From Salinarchaeum sp. IM2453 (lineage in GTDB: Archaea > Halobacteriota > Halobacteria > Halobacteriales > Salinarchaeaceae), in the NCBI RefSeq assembly GCF_019693215.1, contig NZ_CP081183.1, forward strand, positions 809,226 through 873,225: DNA of 64,000 bases, given 5' to 3'. This document shows, piece by piece, positions 55,662 through 63,248 of this stretch (position 1 is the first letter of the stretch; each line of letters begins with the position of its first letter). The position numbers and the translations under genes were made by a program. The notes under the pieces were generated by a model. The model had not been told where the DNA came from and searched no databases. It saw only the letters and a list, made by a program, of their open reading frames with translations.

Positions 55662-56270
55662 TTATATAATTATTGAAGCGATCCAACCGCCAACAGCAGC
55701 AAAGATCGGCAAAGAGAGATTATCATCAATAACAAATCCACGAATCTCCATGAAAACGCCATCAGCAATCGTGGCAGCAACACCAACAACAACAGCTACG
55801 ACCGTTGGAAGAAAGAGCACAGCAAACAAAAACGACAAAAGAAACATACCGATAAGTGCTACTGGTCGTTTGATTGGTATTGGGTCTTCTCCAGCAAGCG
55901 CACCAGCAATTGGATCAGCAATTGCCAGAATTAACATCGCCGGAACAGCAATCTCTGGCGAGAATAGGAGTGCAACAGTTGCCATTCCGACTGCATAAAG
56001 CGCATACCCAGCAATGCTATCTTGTTCATACTCTCGAGTGAGATGTTCATAGATCCACCACTGAAGGCCAATCTGGAGACGAATCGTCTCCAGAACTGCT
56101 GCACCGAGAACAAGAACAATGGTGGCTATTTGAATGTACTGCCATTCGACACCAGCAAGATACGCAAGAGGAATAACGGCTCCTGAGGAATGGACAAGCC
56201 GTCGTCCAACTTCCCCTTTAATCGAGTTGAGAAGTCCCTGAGTCTGTACTCTATCTGCGTTCTGTTTCAT
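55662..56270 (-). CDS. Dolichol-kinase-like membrane protein
   Basis: A 202-residue integral membrane protein with about six spans. KGEVGRRLVHSSGAVIPLA near residue 18 and AIADPIAGALAGE near residue 125 match the CTP-dependent polyprenol/dolichol kinase (SEC59-like) family, in which the Asp of the second block binds the nucleotide. It could recycle dolichol for haloarchaeal N-glycosylation. The stop of glyS overlaps its start (ATGA), so the two are co-translated, although no functional link is evident. Confidence 0.82.
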   Translation of the reverse strand: MKQNADRVQTQGLLNSIKGEVGRRLVHSSGAVIPLAYLAGVEWQYIQIATIVLVLGAAVLETIRLQIGLQWWIYEHLTREYEQDSIAGYALYAVGMATVALLFSPEIAVPAMLILAIADPIAGALAGEDPIPIKRPVALIGMFLLSFLFAVLFLPTVVAVVVGVAATIADGVFMEIRGFVIDDNLSLPIFAAVGGWIASIII

Positions 56271-58021
56271 TCGTTGACTATCTCAGAAAATCTCAGTTCA
56301 CCGTCCCGAAGATTACTAAGGATAGTGGATAAGTCGTCAAGCGGAGCTCGTACCTGTTCCGTCGTATCCCGCTCGCGGATGGTCACCGTGTCATCATCAA
56401 GTGTCTGGTAGTCAACAGTGACACAGAATGGTGTGCCAATTTCATCTTGACGACGGTATCGGCGTCCAATAGCGCCAGACTCATCATAGGCAACAGACAG
56501 TCCAGAGCGGCGAAGTTCTTCTGCAACATCACTGGCGACCTCATCCAGACCGTCTTGAGTCATAAGTGGGAACACGCCAACGGTCGTCGGAGCAACCTGT
56601 GGATCTAATGCAAGATAAGAGCGCTGTTCATCATCGACCGTATCCTCACGATAAGCGTGTTCAAGCACAGTGTAGATAATACGATCAACACCGAACGATG
56701 GCTCAATTACATGGGGGAGGATATGTTCGCCTGATTCAGTCTGTTCCTCTATTGAGTAGTTAACGTGTTCAAGTGGAACATCATAGGTGACGTCGTCAAT
56801 ATCGACAGTGACAGAGTCATCAGCAGTTTCGAAGACTGTCGGATTATCTTCGGTAAGTCGCTCAAGTTCATCAGCAATAGCAGCAGCGTCGCCACCAAAT
56901 TCTGGGCCGAGAGCGCTCATATCCGGATCAACAGTCGGGCGCTCGACCGTTATAGGTTCATCGTACTGTTTGAAGATTGTGAACTCTTCGTTGCTGTACT
57001 CATCGTGTTTCCGAAGGTCATAATCTCCTCGATAGGCAAAGCCAGAAAGCTCAATCCAATCACCAGTTGCATATGCCTCAGCGTCCCAGCAATCAGCCGC
57101 ATAGTGAGCTCGTTCGCCGCTAAGATGCTGACGGAACCGGAATCGGTCCATATCAACACCAATTGACTGGTACCATTGTTTGGAAATACCGAGATAGTAT
57201 GCAATCCAAGGACTCTCGATGATGCCTTCATCAATCGCCTCACGAACCGTCCGATTGATGACCTGTCCATCTTCTTTGTTCTGTTCAGTCACCGGGTAAA
57301 GAGACAGTGTTTCATCAGCCACGGAGTTGATATCCGGGGAATCTTCTTCTGGATCAATGAATAGTTCCAGTTCAGCCTGCGTGAATTCTCGTACCCGAAT
57401 AATAGATTTACGAGGACTAATTTCATTGCGGTATGCACGACCAACTTGAGTGACTCCGAATGGGAGCTGTCCTCGGGCATACTCTTTGAGCAGAGGAAAT
57501 TCAACAAATATACCCTGTGCTGTTTCTGGTCTTAGATAGCCAGGATCAGAAGATCCGGGGCCAATGTTAGTCTTAAACATAAGGTTGAAATCTTCAACAG
57601 ACCGACTTGCAAGGCTGGCACCGCAGTCTGGACAAACAATATCGTGTTCTGCGACAAGAGACTCAACTTCATCCAGCGGCAGTGCTTCCGCATCTTCGAT
57701 ATCAGTATTATCTTCAATCAGATGGTCAGCGCGGTGAGTAGCACCACAATCGCCACACTCGATCAGCATATCGTCAAACCCGTCAAGGTGGCCAGACGCC
57801 TCAAATACATCTTCGGGCATTACGGTAGGAGCATCTACCTCTTGATGGCCTTCTTCGAGCGCAAACCGCTCACGCCATGCGTTCTCGATATTCTGTTTGA
57901 GAGTAGCGCCATGTGGACCAAATGTATAGAACCCAGCAACGCCGCCGTAGGCGCCACTGGATTGGAGGAAAAATCCTCTACGCTTTGCAAGTTCGGTAAG
58001 CTTGTCAGTAGTTTCACCCAT
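56267..58021 (-). CDS. glyS: Glycyl-tRNA synthetase
   Basis: Class II homodimeric GlyRS of the archaeal/eukaryotic kind. FYTFGPHGATLKQNIENAW near residue 28 is the start of the catalytic domain; RPETAQGIFVEF near 170 and GRAYRNEISPRKSIIRVREF near 195 are motif 2. A zinc-type pair, CGDCGATHR and CPDCGASL, lies near 88-140, and the end of the class II core is EPSFGVDRIIYTVLEH near 430. The anticodon-binding domain follows (VGVFPLMTQDG). Length 584 is normal. Confidence 0.96.
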   Translation of the reverse strand: MGETTDKLTELAKRRGFFLQSSGAYGGVAGFYTFGPHGATLKQNIENAWRERFALEEGHQEVDAPTVMPEDVFEASGHLDGFDDMLIECGDCGATHRADHLIEDNTDIEDAEALPLDEVESLVAEHDIVCPDCGASLASRSVEDFNLMFKTNIGPGSSDPGYLRPETAQGIFVEFPLLKEYARGQLPFGVTQVGRAYRNEISPRKSIIRVREFTQAELELFIDPEEDSPDINSVADETLSLYPVTEQNKEDGQVINRTVREAIDEGIIESPWIAYYLGISKQWYQSIGVDMDRFRFRQHLSGERAHYAADCWDAEAYATGDWIELSGFAYRGDYDLRKHDEYSNEEFTIFKQYDEPITVERPTVDPDMSALGPEFGGDAAAIADELERLTEDNPTVFETADDSVTVDIDDVTYDVPLEHVNYSIEEQTESGEHILPHVIEPSFGVDRIIYTVLEHAYREDTVDDEQRSYLALDPQVAPTTVGVFPLMTQDGLDEVASDVAEELRRSGLSVAYDESGAIGRRYRRQDEIGTPFCVTVDYQTLDDDTVTIRERDTTEQVRAPLDDLSTILSNLRDGELRFSEIVNE

Positions 58022-58024
58022 ATA

Positions 58025-58873
58025 TTACAATGCACGGAGGAGGTCAATGTCCCTAACGATTCCAACGAGTTTGTCACCGGAAACAAGAGGGATTTGCTCA
58101 ATATCGTGAGTGATCATAGTCTGGGCTGCATCCTGAATGGATTTGTTTGTCGCAATTGTGATAACATCATCAGTCATGAGTTCATCGACAGCAATTGACG
58201 GGAGTTCAACGTTCCGGGTTGGGAGGGTTCGACTTCCAACACCTTTGATCCCTTCCCACATCCACTCGTTATCTTGGTCAGCAAAACTGTTGCCAGTCGA
58301 TTCTGATCCCTCAACAATCTCAGCAGTGCGAAGGATGTCAACAGAGGTAACAATGCCAGCCATTCCACCGCTGTCATCAAGAACGATGGCATATGGCACA
58401 TTTGCATAGAAAAGTTGTCGCTCAGCCGCACCAATCGGCGTATCCGTATGTGTGGTCATAATTTCACGAGTCGCAATATCACCGACAGGAGTATCATCAC
58501 CAACTTCACCCTCTGCGATCGAGCGGACAACATCGGTAACAGTGATTATGCCTTCAAACGAGTCGTCTACAACGGGCAGCCTACGCTCTTCTTCAGTGAA
58601 CATAAGACTAGCAGCATCTGTGATAGAAGCATCAGGGGCAACTGTCGGTATTTCGTCATCCATTAACAGAGCTAATTGATCTTCGTCGGGACGCTCAATG
58701 AGACTTTCTCGAGTTACAATACCTCGATATTCTTCACCATCATCGGTAGGTTTGACAACTGGAACTGATGAAAATTCTCGGTTCTGGAGATATTCAAGAG
58801 CATCATCACGAGAACCAGGAATCTCAACAGTGACAACTGACGAACGTGGAGTCATTGCTTCAGCTACGTTCAT
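58025..58873 (-). CDS. Four-CBS-domain protein
   Basis: A 282-residue soluble protein made of four CBS motifs in two Bateman modules: AMTPRSSVVTVE at the N-terminus, DDEIPTVAPDASITDAASL near 70, EIMTTHTDTPIGAAERQ near 135, and ELMTDDVITIATNKSI near 225. CBS pairs bind adenine nucleotides; no effector domain is attached. It ends 3 bp before glyS on the same strand, so it is probably co-transcribed with glyS and the dolichol-kinase-like gene. Confidence 0.9.
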   Translation of the reverse strand: MNVAEAMTPRSSVVTVEIPGSRDDALEYLQNREFSSVPVVKPTDDGEEYRGIVTRESLIERPDEDQLALLMDDEIPTVAPDASITDAASLMFTEEERRLPVVDDSFEGIITVTDVVRSIAEGEVGDDTPVGDIATREIMTTHTDTPIGAAERQLFYANVPYAIVLDDSGGMAGIVTSVDILRTAEIVEGSESTGNSFADQDNEWMWEGIKGVGSRTLPTRNVELPSIAVDELMTDDVITIATNKSIQDAAQTMITHDIEQIPLVSGDKLVGIVRDIDLLRAL

Positions 58874-59028
58874 AACATACTATTAGAACAATCGACATAT
58901 AAACAATTCTGCTTATTCATCAGTTATTTCGTTCAGGTCTGTGACAGTTACCACACATCACATTGTGAGATTCACTTGACAATCCTTCGCGAGAAAGTGT
59001 TTAGGTCTGCTTGGTCCTAATGTGTATT

Positions 59029-59397
59029 ATGGAACTTGATGTGATGGACCCGGAAAAAAGCGAGTATAAGCCGACGGAAGAAACAGTCGAAGTATTTGAG
59101 TCCCAGGCTGACACAATTGCAGTCAAGATTTGGGGTAGTGATTGGTGTGTCGACTGTCAAGAACAATTACCACCATTTGCAGCACTCGTCGCTGCTGCAG
59201 GAATTCCACGTGAATCAGTTGAGGTATATCCAGTCAATAAAGAGAAAGAAGGAACAAAAGTAGAAGAATACGGAGTCGAGTTAATTCCAACAATTATTAT
59301 CGAAAAAGACGGAAAAGAAATCGCTCGTTTTGTGGAAGCGGAGGATGTGCCAGCACCGGAATACTTAGCAGAGCAGTTAAAGAAGGTCAAAAAGTAA
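59029..59397 (+). CDS. Thioredoxin-family protein with WCVDC active site
   Basis: A 122-residue thioredoxin fold. The active site is KIWGSDWCVDCQEQLPPF near residue 35, with Val-Asp between the cysteines instead of Gly-Pro, and the cis-Pro loop is GVELIPTIIIEKDG near 85. This variant suggests a more specialised redox role than trxA at 37248. It stands alone. An ATG 18 bp upstream is the alternative start. Confidence 0.87.
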   Translation: MELDVMDPEKSEYKPTEETVEVFESQADTIAVKIWGSDWCVDCQEQLPPFAALVAAAGIPRESVEVYPVNKEKEGTKVEEYGVELIPTIIIEKDGKEIARFVEAEDVPAPEYLAEQLKKVKK

Positions 59398-59413
59398 GAG
59401 AATACACAGCGAA

Positions 59414-59656
59414 CTACGTACTATCAAGAAGGAAGTTCCGCAGTTTCAGACCAATATAGAGTCCTCCGATAAGGAGGACTAACGTCGCAGTAATTGGGTC
59501 AATGACAGTGGCGGTAACCTGATACAAGACAACAGCTCCAAGCCACACCGCAAGTACAATAACCACGAGTTGAGGTAGGCCATTACGAATGCGCTCGGTC
59601 GCCGTGTCTCCCTCAATGGTAAACCATTTACGAATTCTTCGTTGTAAGTCTGACAT
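59414..59656 (-). CDS. Small two-span membrane protein
   Basis: An 80-residue hypothetical protein: a charged N-terminus (SDLQRRIRKWFTIEGD), two hydrophobic segments (LVVIVLAVWLGAVVLY and TATLVLLIGGLYIGLKL) and a short tail. It is convergent with the thioredoxin-like gene, 16 bp away. No family is recognised. Confidence 0.65.
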   Translation of the reverse strand: MSDLQRRIRKWFTIEGDTATERIRNGLPQLVVIVLAVWLGAVVLYQVTATVIDPITATLVLLIGGLYIGLKLRNFLLDST

Positions 59657-59826
59657 TATTCTAGTGGTAAAACAAAAGAGCGACAGCCGAATAACGGTTT
59701 ATGAACTACATCGTTCTACTTGTGTCGGGTAATCACTCTTGAGGACGGCGGCAGAGCGTCTGCAATCAGCTAAGTGGAAACAAATCGACCGGTGGGCTTT
59801 TGACTACACCGAACAGTCACTCGTGC

Positions 59827-60804
59827 ATGACCAATTCAGAGAATGGGCTAACATACTCAGAGGTCGGGGTTGATATTGAGGAAAGCGAGGCAGCGACAAG
59901 TGCGTTGCTCAATGCTGTAGGAAATGTTGTCGATACAGAATACGCCGGTATGCTGGAAATTGGAGATCAGTATCTTGCCTTGGCAACAGACGGGGTCGGA
60001 ACAAAGCTTCTCGTCGCGGAAGCGATCAAAGATTACTCGACCATTGGGATTGACTGTATCGCAATGAATGTCAACGATCTGGTAGCTGCAGGTGTGGATC
60101 CAATTGCATTTGTTGATTACCTTGCTGTGGAATCTCCGAGCGAAACAATGACTGAGCAAATCGGAGAGGGCTTAGCCAGAGGTGCTAAACTGGCAAACAT
60201 TTCATTGTTAGGAGGTGAGACAGCTGTACTGCCAGAAGTAATTTCAGGATTTGACTTAGCAGGGGCCTGTGTCGGGATTGCCGACAAAGATGACGTATTG
60301 GAGGGAAAAGCCCAGCCAGGTGATAAGCTCGTGGGAGTTCCATCAAATGGCATCCACTCAAATGGACTGACACTGGCTCGAAAAGCAATCACAAAGGAGT
60401 ATGAGTACACAGACAAGTATCCACACGACACATCCAGAACAATTGGAGAAGTACTACTTGAGCCAACACAAATATACACTGACCTCCTTGAGCCAATGCG
60501 ATCTTATGAAGTACGTGCTGCTGCACACATTACTGGAGGAGGGTGGGCGAACCTCACTCGGATGGGCGAATTCCATTATGAGATTACAAACCCATTCCCT
60601 GCGCAACCAATATTTGAGCTAATCCAAGAGTGTGGTAACGTTAGCCGTGAAGAGATGCATCGAACATTTAATATGGGTACTGGATTTGTAATGGCTGTTT
60701 CAGAAGAGCAAGCAGAGGCACTGGCAGAAACGGTTGACGGCCAGGTTATTGGAGAAGTAGCCGCTGGGTCAGGGGTATCTATTCGAGATATCAAAATAGA
60801 GTAG
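59827..60804 (+). CDS. purM: Phosphoribosylformylglycinamidine cyclo-ligase
   Basis: PurM (AIR synthetase) closes the imidazole ring in purine synthesis with ATP. Motifs are YSEVGVDIEESE near residue 10, LALATDGVGTKLLVA near 48, CIAMNVNDLVAAGVDPIAFVDYLA near 75 (split by the metal site), LLGGETAVLPEV near 125, GVPSNGIHSNGLTLAR near 170 and AHITGGGWANLTRM near 235. The ATG start at MTNSENGLTYS is preferred over a TTG 27 bp upstream. Length is 325 residues. Confidence 0.96.
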   Translation: MTNSENGLTYSEVGVDIEESEAATSALLNAVGNVVDTEYAGMLEIGDQYLALATDGVGTKLLVAEAIKDYSTIGIDCIAMNVNDLVAAGVDPIAFVDYLAVESPSETMTEQIGEGLARGAKLANISLLGGETAVLPEVISGFDLAGACVGIADKDDVLEGKAQPGDKLVGVPSNGIHSNGLTLARKAITKEYEYTDKYPHDTSRTIGEVLLEPTQIYTDLLEPMRSYEVRAAAHITGGGWANLTRMGEFHYEITNPFPAQPIFELIQECGNVSREEMHRTFNMGTGFVMAVSEEQAEALAETVDGQVIGEVAAGSGVSIRDIKIE

Positions 60805-60834
60805 ACATCACAGTTCACTTGCTTAGCGTCAACT

Positions 60835-60855
60835 GCTCGGGGTCAAGCCCCTTTC
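60835..60855 (-). repeat. Family A right-end hairpin, copy 6 (degenerate)
   Basis: GCTCGGGGTCAAGCCCCTTTC keeps the inner stem of family A; the outer stem on one side is lost. The flank GTCAACT matches the tail of copy 1. Confidence 0.5.
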
Positions 60856-60996
60856 ATTCACCTCTGTAGCCTGTACAGCCATTTGTCCGATATAATGACA
60901 GAAATATACAGGAGTTTCTTTCTGTATGGCATTTATATTCATCAGGAAATTGAAACTGCCGATAGAATTTACCGTTCTGAGTCATAATTTTGATCT

Positions 60997-61593
60997 ATGG
61001 CATCAGTTACAATAGTCGGTGGTGGTCCCGCCGGCCTAAGCGCAGGCGTATTTGCTAGTAAAAATGGACTGGACGTTACAGTATACGACACTGACGGGAC
61101 ATGGATGCACAAGGCACACCTGTTCAATTACTTAGGGATAGGCTCAGTTGGAGGTTCAGAGTTTATAGAAATTGCCCGGCAGCAAGCAGAAGACTTTGGG
61201 GTGGATTTGAAGCAGGATCATGAGGTGACAGGCGTTGAGGTAGATGGGGAGGAGTTCCACATCACTTCAGAAGAAGGGGAGATAACATCAGATTATCTCG
61301 TATTAGCGACAGGTGCTGATAGAAGTCTTGCAGAAGAGATAGGGTGTGAATTTAACGAAAATGGTACTGTAAATGTTGATGTTACCATGGAGACCTCGAT
61401 TAACGATGCGTACGCAACAGGAGCAATGGTACGTGCTGAGGAGTGGCAAGCAGTAATTTCAGCAGGTGATGGAGCCGCAGCAGCGCTAAACATCCTGACA
61501 AAGGAACGCGGCGACCACTTCCATGACTTCGATGTGCCAGCAGATGCAACCGCCGCATTTGGTGAGATGCGAAAAGACGCTGTAGACGAATAG
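60997..61593 (+). CDS. Short FAD-dependent oxidoreductase (thioredoxin-reductase-like)
   Basis: A 198-residue flavoprotein. VTIVGGGPAGLSAGVFA near residue 4 is the FAD-binding Rossmann motif, SDYLVLATGADRSL near 103 the ATG-type motif and NDAYATGAMV near 135 the second FAD contact (GD/GA motif). The NAD(P)H domain and the CxxC redox pair of true thioredoxin reductases are both absent. Haloarchaea have several such single-domain proteins. It is not obviously truncated: start and stop are clean and the C-terminus is charged. Confidence 0.8.
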   Translation: MASVTIVGGGPAGLSAGVFASKNGLDVTVYDTDGTWMHKAHLFNYLGIGSVGGSEFIEIARQQAEDFGVDLKQDHEVTGVEVDGEEFHITSEEGEITSDYLVLATGADRSLAEEIGCEFNENGTVNVDVTMETSINDAYATGAMVRAEEWQAVISAGDGAAAALNILTKERGDHFHDFDVPADATAAFGEMRKDAVDE

Positions 61594-61640
61594 GAGTTGA
61601 TGAAATCGGCCATGTGATCTACAGAAAAGGCAGCCGATTG

Positions 61641-61715
61641 CCTTGGGGACTCCGAGAATCGGAGGTTTTCGTGATCACAAAAATTGAATATTCTCGACTG
61701 ATCTGACCCCCGAGG
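61641..61715. repeat. Family E 75-bp repeat, copy 2
   Basis: It is the same length as 16061-16135, with ends CCTTGGGG and CCCCGAGG and the core TTTTCGTGATCACAAAAATT. The outer ends resemble the family-A stem, so family E may be a longer hairpin of the same origin. It is followed by CCTTCACTT. Confidence 0.55.
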
Positions 61716-61953
61716 CCTTCACTTCATTTGATCTAAGCGACGGAGACACTGCGGAATTCTTCCAATCAGTGTTCACTTGTTAGGGCTCCGACCTCGACTC
61801 TTCTATCTGGTTTTTTGTCTTCGTTTCAACGGGAGTGACTGGCCCCACTCGAAATCGGGGAAGTTCAAGAGAGAGAATTATCAGAGTCCGCTAAAAAAGG
61901 TCGTCCCGGAACAGCGTCAAGCTGAATAACATCATCCCCATTGCCAACAACTG
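61716..61953. other. Gap between flavoprotein and CBS regulator genes
   Basis: I see no gene. At 61843-61866 a hairpin, CCCCACTCGAAATCGGGG, is followed by AAGTTCA, another orphan IS605-type right end. A T-rich run (GGTTTTTTGTC) near 61810 could be a terminator for the upstream gene. Confidence 0.4.
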
Positions 61954-62493
61954 CTAAGAAAGTCGAGCAGCGATATCTGCCTCGGTAATAATCCCGACAG
62001 TGTCTCCGTTTTTTGTAACAATAGCAGCTTTGTAGTGATCGAGAAGGCCACGCAGTTCGTTGAGTGTTGCATCGGGAGAAACAGTTGGGAAGCTTTCTGT
62101 CATGTGCTCGCTCACAGGATCATCTCGAGCGTGTTCATCAACATCCACAAGTTCGCTCTGACTAATTGAGCCAACTGGGATTCCTTCGCGAAGAACAGGA
62201 AGTTGAGAGAAAGCTTCTTCATTCATTTTCTGAACAGCGGTGCTTACAGGATCATCAGGTACGACATGAACGACATCTGTGTGCATAAGATCCTCCGCTC
62301 TAACGACGCCTCCTTCTGCTTCTTCAAGGGCATTGACTATCTTACGAAGTGTTGATAACCGAGGATCAACATCTCCACCTTCAATACGAGCAATTAGCGG
62401 CTGGGAAACTTCCGCAGCATCGGCGAGCTCACTCTGAGTTAATCCAAGATCAACCCGTCGCTCGCGTAGGTCAGCCGGTGTAGGTAAGTCCAT
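61954..62493 (-). CDS. XRE-type HTH plus CBS-pair transcriptional regulator
   Basis: A 179-residue regulator. The N-terminal Cro/C1-type helix-turn-helix is LRERRVDLGLTQSELADAA to SQPLIARIEGG (residues 9-40), followed by a CBS pair (VVHVVPDDPVSTAVQKM near 73; ESFPTVSPDATLNELR near 132; the end IITEADIAARLS). This is a common archaeal architecture. CBS domains probably sense adenine nucleotides; target genes are unknown. It is convergent with the flavoprotein gene. Confidence 0.9.
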   Translation of the reverse strand: MDLPTPADLRERRVDLGLTQSELADAAEVSQPLIARIEGGDVDPRLSTLRKIVNALEEAEGGVVRAEDLMHTDVVHVVPDDPVSTAVQKMNEEAFSQLPVLREGIPVGSISQSELVDVDEHARDDPVSEHMTESFPTVSPDATLNELRGLLDHYKAAIVTKNGDTVGIITEADIAARLS

Positions 62494-62598
62494 ATATACA
62501 ATTACTATTAGTTATAATTAAAGATTATGGTACAGAATACCACAAAACAGACAGGCAGAAGTATCGGATCAATGTACTCTCAGAGCTCCACTTGACTA

Positions 62599-62661
62599 GT
62601 AAACTACTTCTGCTTACTCACTTCCGTCGTGCACTCCTTGAGGACGGGGACGTAGCCTATG
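62599..62661 (-). repeat. Family C mini-element (63 bp)
   Basis: On the minus strand: TAGGCTACGTCCCCGTCC at the left, GAGTAAGCAGAAGTAGTTTAC at the right end. It is the same length as the copy at 22961. It lies 15 bp past the cheW stop. Confidence 0.7.
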
Positions 62662-62676
62662 GAAGTTAGAGAAATA

Positions 62677-63174
62677 TTATTTCGGAGTCTGTCCAACCTG
62701 ATATTCTTCAATAGCTTCCTCGACGCGAGAGACGACTAATTCGGGCGAAATAATAATTGTATATTCATCATCGGAAGAGTCAGGATCAGAAACGACAGCT
62801 TCCATCCACGTTTGTTGTTCTGGAGGATCGATTGCGTGTTCCGAGTTTATTTCCGAAACACGTTGTACGTCATCGACAATCCAGCCAATGTTTCCTTGTT
62901 GATCGTTAAATTGCTCTGTATCAAAGATAATAATCAGTTTTGTATCGGTCCCTTCGTTGTCAATATCAAGTACATCAGTTGGATCAAGAACGGTAGTGAC
63001 TCTACCACGAAGATCAATAAGTCCTTTAACGCAGTCAGGAGTGTTCGGCATGCGGGTAATCGTCTCTCTTTCTACAATTTCTTCGGTATAGGAGACATCG
63101 AAGGCGTACCTTTCATCTCCAAGCGTAATTTCGATGTATTTTTGATCGGTATCAATTGAGGTTGGTGTGCTCAT
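62677..63174 (-). CDS. cheW: Chemotaxis coupling protein CheW
   Basis: CheW links chemoreceptors to the CheA kinase. The 165-residue protein has the CheW fold: YIEITLGDERYAFDVSYTEEI at the start, TRMPNTPDCVKGLIDLRGRV near residue 40 (the core NxRG-like loop) and IGWIVDDVQRVSEI near 95, ending in VSRVEEAIEE. It is 74 bp from cheA and on the same strand. No receptor or flagellar gene lies in the window, but the cluster may continue beyond its end. Confidence 0.94.
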   Translation of the reverse strand: MSTPTSIDTDQKYIEITLGDERYAFDVSYTEEIVERETITRMPNTPDCVKGLIDLRGRVTTVLDPTDVLDIDNEGTDTKLIIIFDTEQFNDQQGNIGWIVDDVQRVSEINSEHAIDPPEQQTWMEAVVSDPDSSDDEYTIIISPELVVSRVEEAIEEYQVGQTPK

Positions 63175-63248
63175 ATTATCGTTAATGTGTGTTTGATGTA
63201 TGATGGTTGGATATCAATACACAAAAGCGTTCAACGGCTAAGAGAGTA

